Source: Vespula vulgaris (lineage: Eukaryota > Arthropoda > Insecta > Hymenoptera > Vespidae). Taken from it: 64,000 nt of DNA. Where the stretch lies: the NCBI RefSeq assembly GCF_905475345.1, contig NC_066589.1:495001-559000 (forward strand). Direction: 5' to 3'. The translations under genes were made by a program, and so were the position numbers. Numbering within the stretch: the first letter of the stretch is position 1; each line of letters starts with the position of its first letter. Shown one piece after another: positions 26,701 to 39,330 of the stretch. The notes under the pieces were generated by a model. The model saw only the letters and a list, made by a program, of their open reading frames with translations. It did no database searches and was not told the origin of the DNA.

Positions 26701-28595
26701 ATGTGATTCATGTTTTCTTTTTTTTTTTTGATAATACTAATGATAATGATTACTCGTAATATATAAATTTGACGTTATTTATAAAAAAAGAAAAAGAAAA
26801 AATATATATATGTTATTTAATAAATATTATAAGATAATAAGAAACGCTCATACATAGTAACTTATCATAATAAAATCGATTTGTCGTTCATTCGAATTTA
26901 TTCTTAGACGATAGGCGATCTTCTATGAAAGGTGATTTACGCAAGGCCAGGATATTAAAACTGCTTTGTAAAAGTAGGTCACCTAGGAAGTATAATTTCC
27001 CCCTAATTTTACACAAATTATTTCCAGATACCTCATGAAGGGTAAAAGACAAATTTATCCGAGGCCACTGAATGTGTCTCGTTAGCTGATATAAAAATAA
27101 AGTGATCCCTTTGACGAAACAAAAAGAAAAAAAAAAAAAAAAAGAAAAAAAAGAAGAAGAAGAAGAAAGATTACACTCGAAAGATTATTTAGATAAGCGT
27201 TATCAAAAATAGAGTATGATTCTTTATCTGTAACATAACAATGCTTTAAATTAATAAATAAGATAAAAAACAAAGAAAAAAAAAAAAGAAAAAACAAGAA
27301 CAATCAATACCAGTACATAACAAAAGAGAAGAAAGAGCCGATCGATAAAGTCGAGATCTACTAGTATCTCACGATTTAAATTCCCCGCCGTAAGAATATT
27401 ACTAACTTCTCAATAATTTCGAATTTGGGCGGGAAAGGGAGAACGCGTATGAATTTTATACTTCACTATATAACTACAGATTTATCATTGATAGACGAAA
27501 CGTAAGAAGAGATGAAAAAAAAGAAAGAATATAGAATAATACGTATAAAAAAAAAAAAATTGCGTAAAAAGAGAGATCCTAAAAGACCGACGGAGTAACC
27601 CTTTTATTTCACACAGCAGCGCCACGCCCGACACTGCCCTCTAAACTGCATAGTCCGTGAAGTATGTTTATTACCGACAATACGAAATTGGCCGAAGTGG
27701 TAGACGAAAATGGTTAATTGTCAGGCTCGTTAGTGCAGCAGGTGAGCGATCAATTATTACGAAAATCGGCGTGTTATTTGTTCTCGGGATGTACGGTACA
27801 GTCGACCCTTTGAAAGTCTCGTGTAAAACAGAAACGAAGTACGATCCTTTGGACATTATCGCCATAGATTCATGGCATGTATCATTGAAATCACCTTTTC
27901 GAGACCGTTTGGTCTATTCGTTCCCACCACCCCCTCCCCTACCTCTAATCTAACAAAAGAATTTTTAATTTCTTCCATGGCGATATTAAAGCTATCTCCG
28001 TTATACGTCTCTACACGTTCAAGCACAAACTCACCTAAAATATCGATAATCTCGTGAGTATCGTTGAAAAGAAACAATACGCGCTAACCTCGGGACACAT
28101 CAGCAAGACGTAGATTAATTTATTACGCCCATTCAGAAAACATACGTCCTCTCTCGTTGTTCCTCCACACATACACACACGCACACACATACACACTCGC
28201 GCGCGCGCGCGCGCGAACGAACGAACACATACATATATACATACATACATACATACAAAATACAAACACACACACACACATGCACGTATTAACACCGTGT
28301 CTTCTGTTCGTCGCGTGGAAAAAGTGACATGCATGATAAATTTCGATATACTCCAGTATGTGCGTTTGTATTGGAGCACCAGACAATATAGATGTGTGGC
28401 AGGTGCAATGTTGCATCCCCCTGATGCGCGCGACTACGTTTATATAGTAGCTCTAATGTCATACCGAAGGCTACTTCTTAGTAATTCACAAAGGGTTCAC
28501 TCTTCCGTGAAGTACAGTATATGGGTACTTTCCAGGCGATACCTAGCACGTACCTTGCTAGAAAAATATTTGTAGAGACTTGGTGGAACGAGAGC
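23783..28595. other. Rap1GAP 3' UTR, intergenic DNA and Dlg5 5' region
   Basis: AT-rich DNA with no credible open frame. It includes TA/TATATTTA-rich sequence (about 24515-24655), TATG/TACA tracts (25450-25550), GA tracts (25985-26080) and several AATAAA motifs (for example around 26340 and 26660), any of which could end the Rap1GAP transcript. From about 27600 the base composition becomes more mixed; the Dlg5 promoter and 5' UTR probably lie between there and 28595. Confidence 0.6.
28166..28280. repeat. (CA)n/(GC)n/(TACA)n alternating purine-pyrimidine block
   Basis: CA-rich sequence runs into an uninterrupted GC-dinucleotide run (about 28199-28215), then GAAC, TACA and CA repeats. Alternating purine-pyrimidine DNA of this kind can adopt Z-form. 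It lies about 320-430 bp upstream of the Dlg5 start codon. Confidence 0.8.
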
Positions 28596-31500
28596 ATGGC
28601 TTCTGGTGCATCATCCTTGGGTAGCGCTGGAGGTAGTGGTGAGTTTTCTTTCTTCATTTATTATTAATTGTTCTAGCGTGAAGAAACATAACGATCTCTT
28701 TATCTTGATCTTTGTAACATCAAACCGCATGTATCTTTATAGTATATTCTTATTAGTAAGTAGTACGTGTAACAAAATTAGAATAATCTATAGTAATTAC
28801 AAATCAGGCCGATATTCTTGTTAGAATTAAAACGATTTTGATATTGTTTGTAAAAAGTTTAAAGGATTGTTCGTAATTTTTTATTTGCAAAAAAAGTGAT
28901 GAATCATGATGCTTATATGCGTGACCTAGAGTTTCTTTTCTGGTGAAAGCTGGTGAGACTTTTGATTATAATGTTTCGTCTAGTGGAACAAATAATCGTT
29001 CCTTCGAATCTTTTCCTCTGTTAATTAAGATATTACGTATTAATATTATTAGCTTGGAAAACTTTTCTTTCGATATTATATAAGATATAATTTTATTTAA
29101 TAATCATACTTTATATAAAAATTGTGATATCTATCTCTCTTTATTCTCTAGATGGAGCAATAAATATGGGTAAGAAGCAAATTGACAAGATTTAATTTTT
29201 TCTGTAAGTTTTCTTTGTTCTAATGTTTGATAAAAGTATGTTTTAAAAATAGTCAATTTTGTTAAGTAGATGTCTAAAATTATATTCAAATAATTTACAA
29301 AAACTTTTTAGTATTTGCAAATCCAAAATAAATAATTTTTGTTTTCACGTTCAAAATATGTGTCTTTCTTTGTTTAACATATAAGCATGTCTTCTTTTTT
29401 TTTTTTTATTTTATTTTATTTTATTATCCCATATCCATTGTGTTGTGTTCGCTGTTTGGAATATACTTTCCACGTAACATGCAGAAAGAGACAATGGAGG
29501 CTACGGGAGCGTTGGAAATCCTGTTGGGAGTCCTGAATGTCGTACCGATTATGAGGGCTTACAAGCTCAGTGTGATAAAGCAATGCATCAGCTTAAGTTA
29601 CTTAGGCATAAGCACTCCGATACTGTTAGACGGTTTGTCTTAATTTTGTTTTATTATTTTGTCCTCGCTTTAAGTTATTAAGTCTGCATGCTTAATTACG
29701 AGCATGTATACCAATCTTCATATTATAAATGTTAACAATAATGATTGTGTCCTGGCGTAAGTGGAACAAGTATCAAACGAATATCTTTTTGCAGGTGTGA
29801 ACATACTATGAAAGAATTGGAGTATTATCGTGGACAACATATAGCAGTCATGAATCAATTAGAAGCGACGTCTCAAGAAAGTTCTGCTCTCCGTGGAAAG
29901 TATGGAGATTTGGTAAATGACAAACAGAGACTGGACAGAGAAGTGCAAGCATTACAGAAAGAAGTGTCGGAATTGAGATGTCAGAATCAAGAAGCTCTTG
30001 TTTCCGACAGCAACAATGGAGATATGAATCAGCATTATTTATCTGCGCTTAGAAGATATGAGGCCATCAAGGACGAATACGACTCGCTTAGAAAGCGATA
30101 CGATGATTTAATAGCATCTCATTCCTCCGTTGTTAACAAGGTAATGAAAATATTTGTGTTATTCCAATGGTAGTGATCTATTATATCGAATAAAATGTTT
30201 ACATTGAAATTAGTTGGAATTATCGCAAGAAGAAGCTGCAAGATTGAAGAAACAGTATGATGAAATTCTCCAAGAACGTAACACTGCCGTACGTGAGCGT
30301 AATGGGTTGAAACAACAATGTACCGCTGCTATAAGGCAGTGGGACATTGCGTTGAGGGAGAGAAACGAGTATAGAGAAGCTCTTGCTAAAATGCAGCAAC
30401 AACACGAAGAAGCAGTGAAAGAAATTAATCAAGCTATGGTGTTACGTATGAAAACAAGCAAAGATATTAAGCGGCTTACGGAAGAAAGGAATGCTGCATT
30501 ACAAGAATATAGTTTAATTATGGGTGAAAGAGATACCGTACACAAGGAGATGGAGAAACTTGGCGACGATCTGACCCAATCGTTTACTAAAATCACACAT
30601 TTAGAGAATCAAAATAAACAACTTGTTGACGAGGTAAGCAATGCGTTTCAAACGACTATCTTTATTTGATAACTAATATATCCGATGCGTGTGTGTGTTG
30701 TATATAAATTTCCTATCTTTCAACATTTTCCTATCTTTTGTCAGAAAAAGACACTGTCCTATCAGATAGAAACTTTGAGGAGAGAGATATCATCTGCTCT
30801 TCAAGACAGAGACGAGTCTTTAAAGCAGTGCAATGAATTACGTCAAAAGTTCGGTGATTATTCCGAAGGTGCGAACAGAGACTACAAGAATCGTTTGGAG
30901 TTGCATTCTTATAACCGAGAACGAGACAACGCGAGCAAAGAGGCCGAACGTGAAACAAATAATGGAGATGCAAAGAGAGAGAAAGAACGTATGGACAATA
31001 TAGACCAAGCTAATTTAGAATTAGACAAGCTTAGAAAATCGGTAGACACGTTGCAAGCCGAACTGGAGGAAGCGATACAAGAGGCAGAAGTATCCAAACG
31101 AAGGAGAGATTGGGCATTTAGCGAGAGAGATAAAATAGTACTGGAGAGAGAGAGTATAAGAACTTTGTGCGATAGATTAAGAAAGGAACGTGATCGTGCT
31201 GTTTCGGAATTGGCAGGTGCTTTGCGTGATTCTGATGACATAAAAAAACAACGAAACGAGGCTTCGAGAGAGTTGAAAGATTTAAAGGAGAAGCTAGAGT
31301 CTGGCGACGCATTGAGAGCAAGTGTCTTTGGGCAAGGTCTTGCGCATGGTCACGACAACACTATCGATGCGGAACCCAACGAGTGGGAAGTACTTACTAT
31401 CCATATGGATTTGAGCAGACTCGTGGATACTGATCGTGATCTGGGGATAATGTTAGTGGGGGGACGTGATAATCCATATTACCCTAATGATACGGGTGTT

Positions 31501-34500
31501 TATGTAGCACAAGTTACACAAGGAAGTACGGCCGACGGCAAATTGAGAGTAAACGATTGCATCATACGTGTGAACAACGTTGACTGTGCCTCAGTATCTT
31601 CAAGAATGATATTAGAAACGCTACGTTCTTGTGCCGTGAGTCCGACAACGTTGACTATAAGAAGACGAAGATTAAGTAGAAGATCGTTGAGGACTATACA
31701 GTTACCTGTCGGGTCTATTCCGCATGGAATCGCTTTGGAGCTTGGTATATACATATCAAAGATATCACCTGGCAGTTCAGCTGCCAAAGATGGAAATTTG
31801 GCTGTTGGCGACAGAGTCTTGAACGTAAGTTGTATCTTCTCTTTCTCTTCTCCTTCGACTTAAGAGACGTGCGACATCGCGATTTGACGTTTTTCAGATC
31901 AATAGCAAACCGATGGAAGGAATCAATTCGGCTCACGAGGCAATGACTATCTTGAACGACAATACAACGGATGTATTAACGATCACCACGCTTAAAGGAA
32001 TTCCTTTATCCTCTGCTACCAGTTCGGAAACGATGCCGATCAGTGGCAGTTTTGCATCGGAGAAGCAAAAGATGGTAAACAGTTGTTCGCAAACCGACCA
32101 TGAAAGATTGATGTTGAAAACAACGTCGGACGACTCCGATAGAAGATACATTGGCTCGAACTTCGGAGACAGGAGCGTTTACAAAGTTTCGAAGTCTGTT
32201 AGCGGGGAAAAGCCAAGTGGGATAAGTAACGCTTGGGATAACATAAGAGAAAAGATCGATTTCGTGAGGGGCCGTAAACCTAGCAAAGATCGGGATGACA
32301 AGAAGAAGAGACATCCCAATTCAAGTCCAAATACGTTCGAACAGGAACAGGATGCGATAGCGGAACTCGATTCGGTTATAGAGAGTTATCACAAGAAAAC
32401 GACTAACGGCGTACTGAAAAGAAGTAAACGTCGTGGGACAGAGAAAATGGAGAAAAACGGTGGTACATGGCCCAAGGCTAGAGGTGGCCCATTGATACAA
32501 AATGGTACCGGTACGATATTACATCCACGTAAAACGAAGGAAAGGCTACCACTGAGCGTACTTCTGAATCATCCGCCAAAGTATGATAGTTACAACTATA
32601 ATCGTATTTCCAACCCTATCCCCCTAGCTAATTTCTCTAATGTCAGTAATCGGCATACCGTATACAAAGCCGTAGAAACACCGTTACCAAATTTCAGCAA
32701 ATCGGGACAACTCTTTGGTCAGAAGTCCTTCACGCCGGCGGTACAGTTCAAGGATATTACGATAGATAAGAAAGTGACGATCGAGATTGAGAATACTGAT
32801 AACAGGCTTAGCTCGGCTTTGGCGCCGTCCGAGACTAGTATCGATGTCTCTGTAAAGTCTGCTAATATCGGTCGAGACATGGACTACTTCGCTAAAAAGA
32901 AAGCACAGAAGTACGCTATGAGTAACGATAGCCAGGTAGAAACGTTGCAACATAATAGAGCGCACTCTCAACTCTATTCGGGAATTGGGTCATCGACTTC
33001 GTCCACTAGTGGACCTAGACAACAGCTAGCTGGTAATTTCTCTTTTCCCCCCTACACGCATTTGCATCCGCATCCACACCAGCAGAACTCTTTACCCTCG
33101 AGATATCCATCACCACCGTCATTGCCGTCTGCACAATCCGGAGAGTCTATAGGACTTCCCGATGCACGATCCTACTGTTTCGAGCCTCCGTATAGTCCGG
33201 GCCCGCAAACGGGTTTTGGTCATTTGCACACACCCTCCGTAGATTTGCATTACCACAAACCTCGTGCTCCACCGGTCGGCATGGCATACGATGTGCCAGC
33301 GTATACTCATGGATACGAAGGTGGTACGTTTCCAAGAAAAAAAGAAAATCAACGTTTTCGTATACCGTCCAATCCTAGTGTTACGTCAAAAAACAGTGTT
33401 GGCAAACTTTCGACTGGGAGTATAGAAAGAACGTCGGAGAGAGGCAGTCCGATGCCAACTTTTCACGTGGAGGTTCTCAGTCCTGGAACGGGTAATGGTA
33501 GTAGTACCGGAGGAACCATCAGAGGAGGCAGCAATAGCAAGAGATCGAGTATGCCAGATTATTGTTACTCCCAACCTCGACCAGCTCCTGGTGAACTACG
33601 CAGAGTTCACATAGACAAATCGGTCGAGCCATTAGGCATACAAATTTCTTGTTTGGAGAGTGGAGGAGTTTTCGTTTCCACCGTCAGTGAACATAGCTTG
33701 GCGTCCCAAGTTGGTCTTCAAATCGGTGATCAACTTCTAGAAGTATGTGGAATTAATATGAGGAGTGCTACTTATCAACTAGCTGCCAACGTTTTACGCC
33801 AGTGTGGTAATTCCATAACGATGTTGGTGCAGTACAGTCCAGACAGTAAGTGTTGTCTTAGTCCAGGCACTAAGTATTTTATCGACAAAAAACGCTAGCT
33901 TTCCTTCGTATATCTATGTACGGTATACGCACTTTATCGATGTCGCATGTTTCTTAAAATAAAAAGGATAAAGTTCTCTTCCTATCTTGCTGTTGTAACA
34001 TAACTCTCTAGTGCTTCTTTGAATATATTTTACAACAGCTTCTTCATTATGATCTTCTCTTTTTTTTTTCTCTCTTTTTTTTTTCTTTTTTTTTTTTCTT
34101 TATATAAGAGTACAACGAACTTGAAGGATCAGCATCCTCTAGTTCTTCGGAAGCTGGTGGTGGAGAAGGTGGCACCAGAAGTGGCTCACCTACACCATGT
34201 AACAGTCCTGAAGTTCCAAGGAAAACGACCATCGAACCTTTGGAAAATGCCGAACCTGAACGTGACACTACCACCACTACTACTACTACTTTATTGAGTG
34301 TAAAACGTGCAGAACGAGATATCAGAAATTCTGCTTCGTTGGAAGTTAGGTCTACGCAAGAAAGAGAACGTGAAATCAGAAATTCAGCATCTTTGGATAT
34401 CAATATTAGAAAACCTGAACTACGTAGTTCGGCTACTCTCGACAATATGCGCAATTCCGCGACTCTTGATACTTTACGTGTAACTGGGAGCACGCTGACA

Positions 34501-37157
34501 CGTGCACAACTTAATCAGGCTGCGACAACGTTGCAGAGACAAAATGCAACTGTGAGGAGCCCGACGCAAGAAGAACAAAATCGTAAAAGTCCAACTCCAG
34601 GTGAACCAAGATATTTATTCATTGAAACTAGGAAGTGTTCTAACTTAGGTATATCGCTCGTGGGAGGCAACGGCGTTGGTATATTCGTTCATTCCGTGCA
34701 GCCTGGCTGTTTGGCAGAAGAAGCTGGCTTACGTACTGGTGATAGAATTTTGGAATACAATGGTGTAGATCTGAAACAAGCAACCGCTGAACAAGCCGCA
34801 TTGGAATTAGCAAGACCAGCGGATAAAGTGACCTTAATAGCTCAATATTTACCACAGCGATATAATGAAGTCAAGGATAAACCTGGTGATAGTTTTTACA
34901 TCAAGGCGATGTTTGATCGAGTCAGTGAAATGGGAGATAGTTTGCAACTTCATTTCAACAAGGATGATATTTTGTATGTGGATAATACTATGTTCAATGG
35001 TACACCTGGTCATTGGAGAGCTTGGTTGGTCGATCAAACAGGAAGGCGACAAACTTGTGGTATAATTCCAAGCAAATTCAAGTAAGTAAAGTTATGATTG
35101 GCTAATGACGATGCTTAAATGATAACTAACGTATATTTGTATTTCTTTTTTCTTTTTCTTTTTTTTTCTGTTTTTTCTTTTTTAGAGTCGAAGAAGAATT
35201 ACTTTTGCGTCGATCTTTGGGAGATATAGAAACGGATGCTGGCAGACGTGGTACAACGAGCGCACGTAGGAGCTTCTTCCGTCGAAAGAAACATCAACGT
35301 TCGTCCAGTAGAGATAGTAAAGAACTATCTCATATTACCGGAGTAAATATGGGCTGGTATAGCGATAGTGGAACATTGAACGAGGAAAGTCTTCCAGCTA
35401 GTTATCAGCGTGTCGAAAGACTCGATTGTGAGTATGTCTCTGTCGTTATAATAAAAAAAAAAAAAGAAGAAGAAGAAGAATCATTATACCAAATATTAAT
35501 ATAATTAATCGTCCTTGTAGATCCAGCTTTAAGACCTGTATTAATAATTGGTCCTCTGAGCGAATGCGTTGTGACAAAATTATTACAAGAATTTCCTGGA
35601 CAATTTACAAGATGTCTGGCAGAAGCTATGCACTGTTCTCAAGCGACACTCGAACAAGGCTTAAGAGACTCACTTTACGTGGACTACAGGAAGAAAGGAA
35701 GTTATTTCGAATGTACCACTGTTCAAGCTGTCAAAGATATTTGCGAAAAGGTAATTCAACGTATTAAACATTTCTACGAATCTATTAGAAATGTCTAATT
35801 TTATATATATATATGAATATATATTTAATAAAAATTATTTTAATACCATAGAGCACACACTGTATCTTGGATATATCAATCGCTTCTATCGAGCGACTTC
35901 ATAGACATCAGATCTATCCAATAGTCTTATTGATCAAATTTAAAAGCACTAAGCAAATAAAGGAGGTAAAAGACTCAAGGTATCCTAGCGATAAAGTCAG
36001 CGCTAAGGCTGCTAAAGAAATGTACGAGCAAGCGCTTAAGTTAGAAGCTGAATATAGGCATTTTATTTCTGGTAAGTGAATATTTGTACACACGACATAT
36101 AAACCCTTTCGCTCCGTTGCGTTTATAAGAAAATGTGACCGCTGTGGACATTGAGCTACATCGATATACGAATTGGTTACCACGTACGATAGCACTTTCT
36201 ATTCTCCAAATTTTATTATGAAGTTTATATATAGTATATATAAATGTATATATACTATATATGTATATATATATTCAAATTATTTTTTTAAATAATAATA
36301 AAAATAATTTATTTTAATGTTCTTATTTTTTTTTTTAACCTACATATGATACATTTAATTATAGTACTATAAAACTGTACCAGCAGAAAATAAACAAGTA
36401 ATAATCGATTTTTGTGTGGGAAATTTCAAAACATGCTAGGATAACTAACATAAACCAAATTAACTTAACTTTCGTCTTTTACTATTGCTATAAATAATAT
36501 ACATATAAAGAGATGAGAACTACACCATTCTATGTTGTATTTTCATTTTCATGTACAACACTTTCAATAAGACATTTTATATTGTTGATATCTCTTATAA
36601 TTTCAGAGTTAATTATTGTTCAACTTATCATTATCTTTCCTATATATCTGTATTATTTCTTTAAAAAGTTTTCAATGATATTTTACTAATGACAATTTTA
36701 TTCTGGTTGAATATTGATAAAGACAATAAATAAAAAACATATTATTGTCCAAAAATACTTCAATTATTTCATGATAATCAACTATCTAAAAAATTCAGTA
36801 TTACCAAATATATGACAACAATATCTTATCTAAAAAATGTAAAATTCATTATAATATGGCTTATATACATACACATTTTATACGGTACCATTCACTTTTC
36901 AAGGTCGTATGTATAACCTCTTCGTACCTGATTGGTAGGTCATAGAAAACAATCGGATACGAATATGTACGTCCTTCGGAGCGAAAGAATTTATACAGAA
37001 ACATATTTATATAAAATTTATATAAAATATTTGATTATGAACAATTTCAGCTGTGATCCCAGCAGGAGTGAACGTTGCCTATATATGCACACAAGTCAAG
37101 GGAGCCGTCGATGATGAACAAAGTAAGGCACTTTGGGTTCCACGAGGACTTCCCTGA
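28596..37157 (+). CDS. Discs large homolog 5 (Dlg5), complete coding region
   Basis: Dlg5 is a MAGUK scaffold at cell junctions and membrane-traffic sites, needed for epithelial polarity. Twelve coding exons: 28596-28638, 29152-29169, 29485-29632, 29795-30140, 30214-30633, 30745-31824, 31898-33845, 34109-35081, 35186-35427, 35521-35750, 35852-36071 and 37051-37157. All splice sites are GT-AG and phases join, giving 1924 residues, near the usual length. After a Gly/Ser-rich start comes the family signature CEHTMKELEYYRGQH (about residues 70-84), then a long coiled coil (about 70-520). PDZ1 is at about 538-635, PDZ2 638-715, PDZ3 1250-1335, PDZ4 1498-1580, SH3 1595-1660 and the guanylate-kinase domain about 1743-1910 (RPVLIIGPLSECV; no typical kinase P-loop, as expected of MAGUKs). 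A long low-complexity linker separates PDZ2 and PDZ3. The start is the first ATG in frame with the conserved exons; 5' UTR exons are not resolved. Confidence 0.95.
29152..29169 (+). other. 18-nt microexon of Dlg5
   Basis: A pyrimidine-rich acceptor (TATTCTCTAG) precedes 18 bases and a strong donor (GTAAGAAG). Both flanking junctions are in phase 1, so including it adds six residues and skipping it keeps the frame. It was needed for neither neighbour, so it may be optional. Confidence 0.7.
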
Positions 37158-37405
37158 CATCAGAGGGGGGGTCCCCGTAAACCACAGTGGAAATCAATAT
37201 AATTCCACCAGGGGGCCCTTACGTCGTGCATGCTTAAAGAAAAAATTATGCTTTCGAACATTTTTATTTTTGGTCTTTTATCGAAAAAGATACATACATA
37301 TTTTCTGAAACTCGTTCTCAAAGATTTTCACTTATCGGTCCCATTTTTGCGTTCGGTCTCACTTTTGTGTTGAATTAATATTTCATTGATAATAGAAAAA
37401 TTATC

Positions 37406-37437
<32 letters not shown>

Positions 37438-38117
37438 ATTTTATTTTATTTTATTTTATTTTATTTTTTTCGTTTTCTTTTACATACGTAATTGCGAAAG
37501 AAATGATCTCGTAATAACATCACACACAATTTTAAATGTATATAAATGATAACTGTGCATATTACTTTTGAATACAAGTTATTAAAATAATGAAATTATA
37601 TGATGGGACATTTTTGTTCTTTTTTAATTCATTACTTTGAGTTCTGGTTGATTTAAAAATGTATTGGAAAGATCGATTTAAAGATGTATTGGAATGATTG
37701 ATTGGAAATTGTATTGAAAGGATTCATTGGAAATAATATTTTAGAAATTTTATCAGACCATTGATAGGCGAAATTTGATATCCGTCGTATCGTGGCCCGC
37801 TGATGGATGAATATCGATCAGACACACAATCGTTTAGTTAAAAAATCAACTGCTGTCGTGCCTGCACCCGTTGTTATAAACTCTTCGAATCAATTTTAAT
37901 ATCTGGAATAGAAAAGAGTGATTGAAAAATGAACTTTTATAGTTCATAGTAAGGCTGTACAAACAACATGATGTATTTTATGTTGAGAAAGAGATACTTA
38001 TTTGTATATAATTTATCTAAACAAGATTACACAATATTTTCTTATTAAGTATTAGTTAATAAATAAAAAGTAGTATTAGATTATATTTTAAATAATATTT
38101 ATATGTGCTTTGTGGTC

Positions 38118-38128
<11 letters not shown>

Positions 38129-38172
<44 letters not shown>
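38129..38172. repeat. (TA)n microsatellite
   Basis: This perfect TA run of about 22 units is preceded by (GT)n and followed by TATATG-rich DNA. Confidence 0.95.
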
Positions 38173-38176
<4 letters not shown>

Positions 38177-39284
38177 AATATTTATATATGTATATATATA
38201 CATATACATACATACACACATATCTTTATTAGTTTATTATTTACATACATGTTGTTAAGTACATGTTGTTACTGAGTTGGTTTGAAGAGTTAAAAGTTGT
38301 AAATTGTTAAAGCAAGGAATTGATAGAGTTAATGGAATTGAATCGACACTCAGTTCCTGCTATCGAATTGTAAATAACTCGTAGGGAACAATAGGCATTG
38401 GTTATAAAAATGAACAGCATATTAAAACTCCTTCGTCACTTTTTAAACAATTGCAAAAGGAAAAAATAAATTATTTAATCGTCAATCGTTGAATCGTTAA
38501 AATGTTATAAATTTTTAAGTTCTTATTATGTGATTCTTATCGGACGAAAAGATATTTTATTTTTCTAAAGTTTCTTTTTTTTTATTTCGGAAGAGTTTTA
38601 ATTAATAGTTTATAGTTATATTTTAGAGTTGTGATACGATTCTAAAATAATCAATGATTATATTATAGTTTTATCGGTATTTCCTTTTTAAGATGTGAGT
38701 TATCGTATTAAGTTCGTATTATTATGATGTTTTTAACGAGCTTAAGACGCAAGATTAATTATAAATGCAAGTGATAATTATTTAAATATATTTTACGTGT
38801 AATCGTGCAGTGTACTGAAGTATCTAAATCCAGATGAAATTGATACAAAGATATTCTTTGATCGTATACGTCTGATTTAAAAATGCAATCAAAAGGTATT
38901 ATTAATTAATTTATATTTATTATTTACTACTTTAATTTAAAAAATAAAAAATAAAAAACAAAAAGAAAGAAGAAACATTTAATTTCTATTATTTCAAATA
39001 TTCTGGATATAGATACAACTTTCGTCCATTTTAAATTTAACGATACGTTCAATGTATCTATCGTATGATTATGTATGTATGATGATCGATTATTTAAAAA
39101 CACAAACATCCATGTGTACCCGTAACTACTTCGCGATCGAAGCTAGCATTTCTTAAAAAATTAATGGTTGTTGATTGTTATTGCTATCGACGGGCTGCGA
39201 AATCGATTTTCATTGACAAAGAATAATGAAGAAATTATTTTTCTATGACATATTTTGAGCGGCTCGAACTTTCTTGAAATCGAA

Positions 39285-39286
<2 letters not shown>

Positions 39287-39327
<41 letters not shown>
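39287..39327. repeat. (TA)n microsatellite
   Basis: This is a perfect AT run of about 20 units within unique AT-rich DNA. Confidence 0.95.

Positions 39328-39330
<3 letters not shown>

Noticed and set aside
27655..27780. Possible tRNA, because GGCCGAAGTGGTAGACG resembles a D-arm
   Set aside because: No matching acceptor stem and no T-arm (GGTTCRANYCC) at the right distance.
29440..29643. 67-codon open frame over a Dlg5 exon
   Set aside because: It is in a different frame from the true exon 29485-29632, whose splice phases give the conserved Dlg5 sequence.
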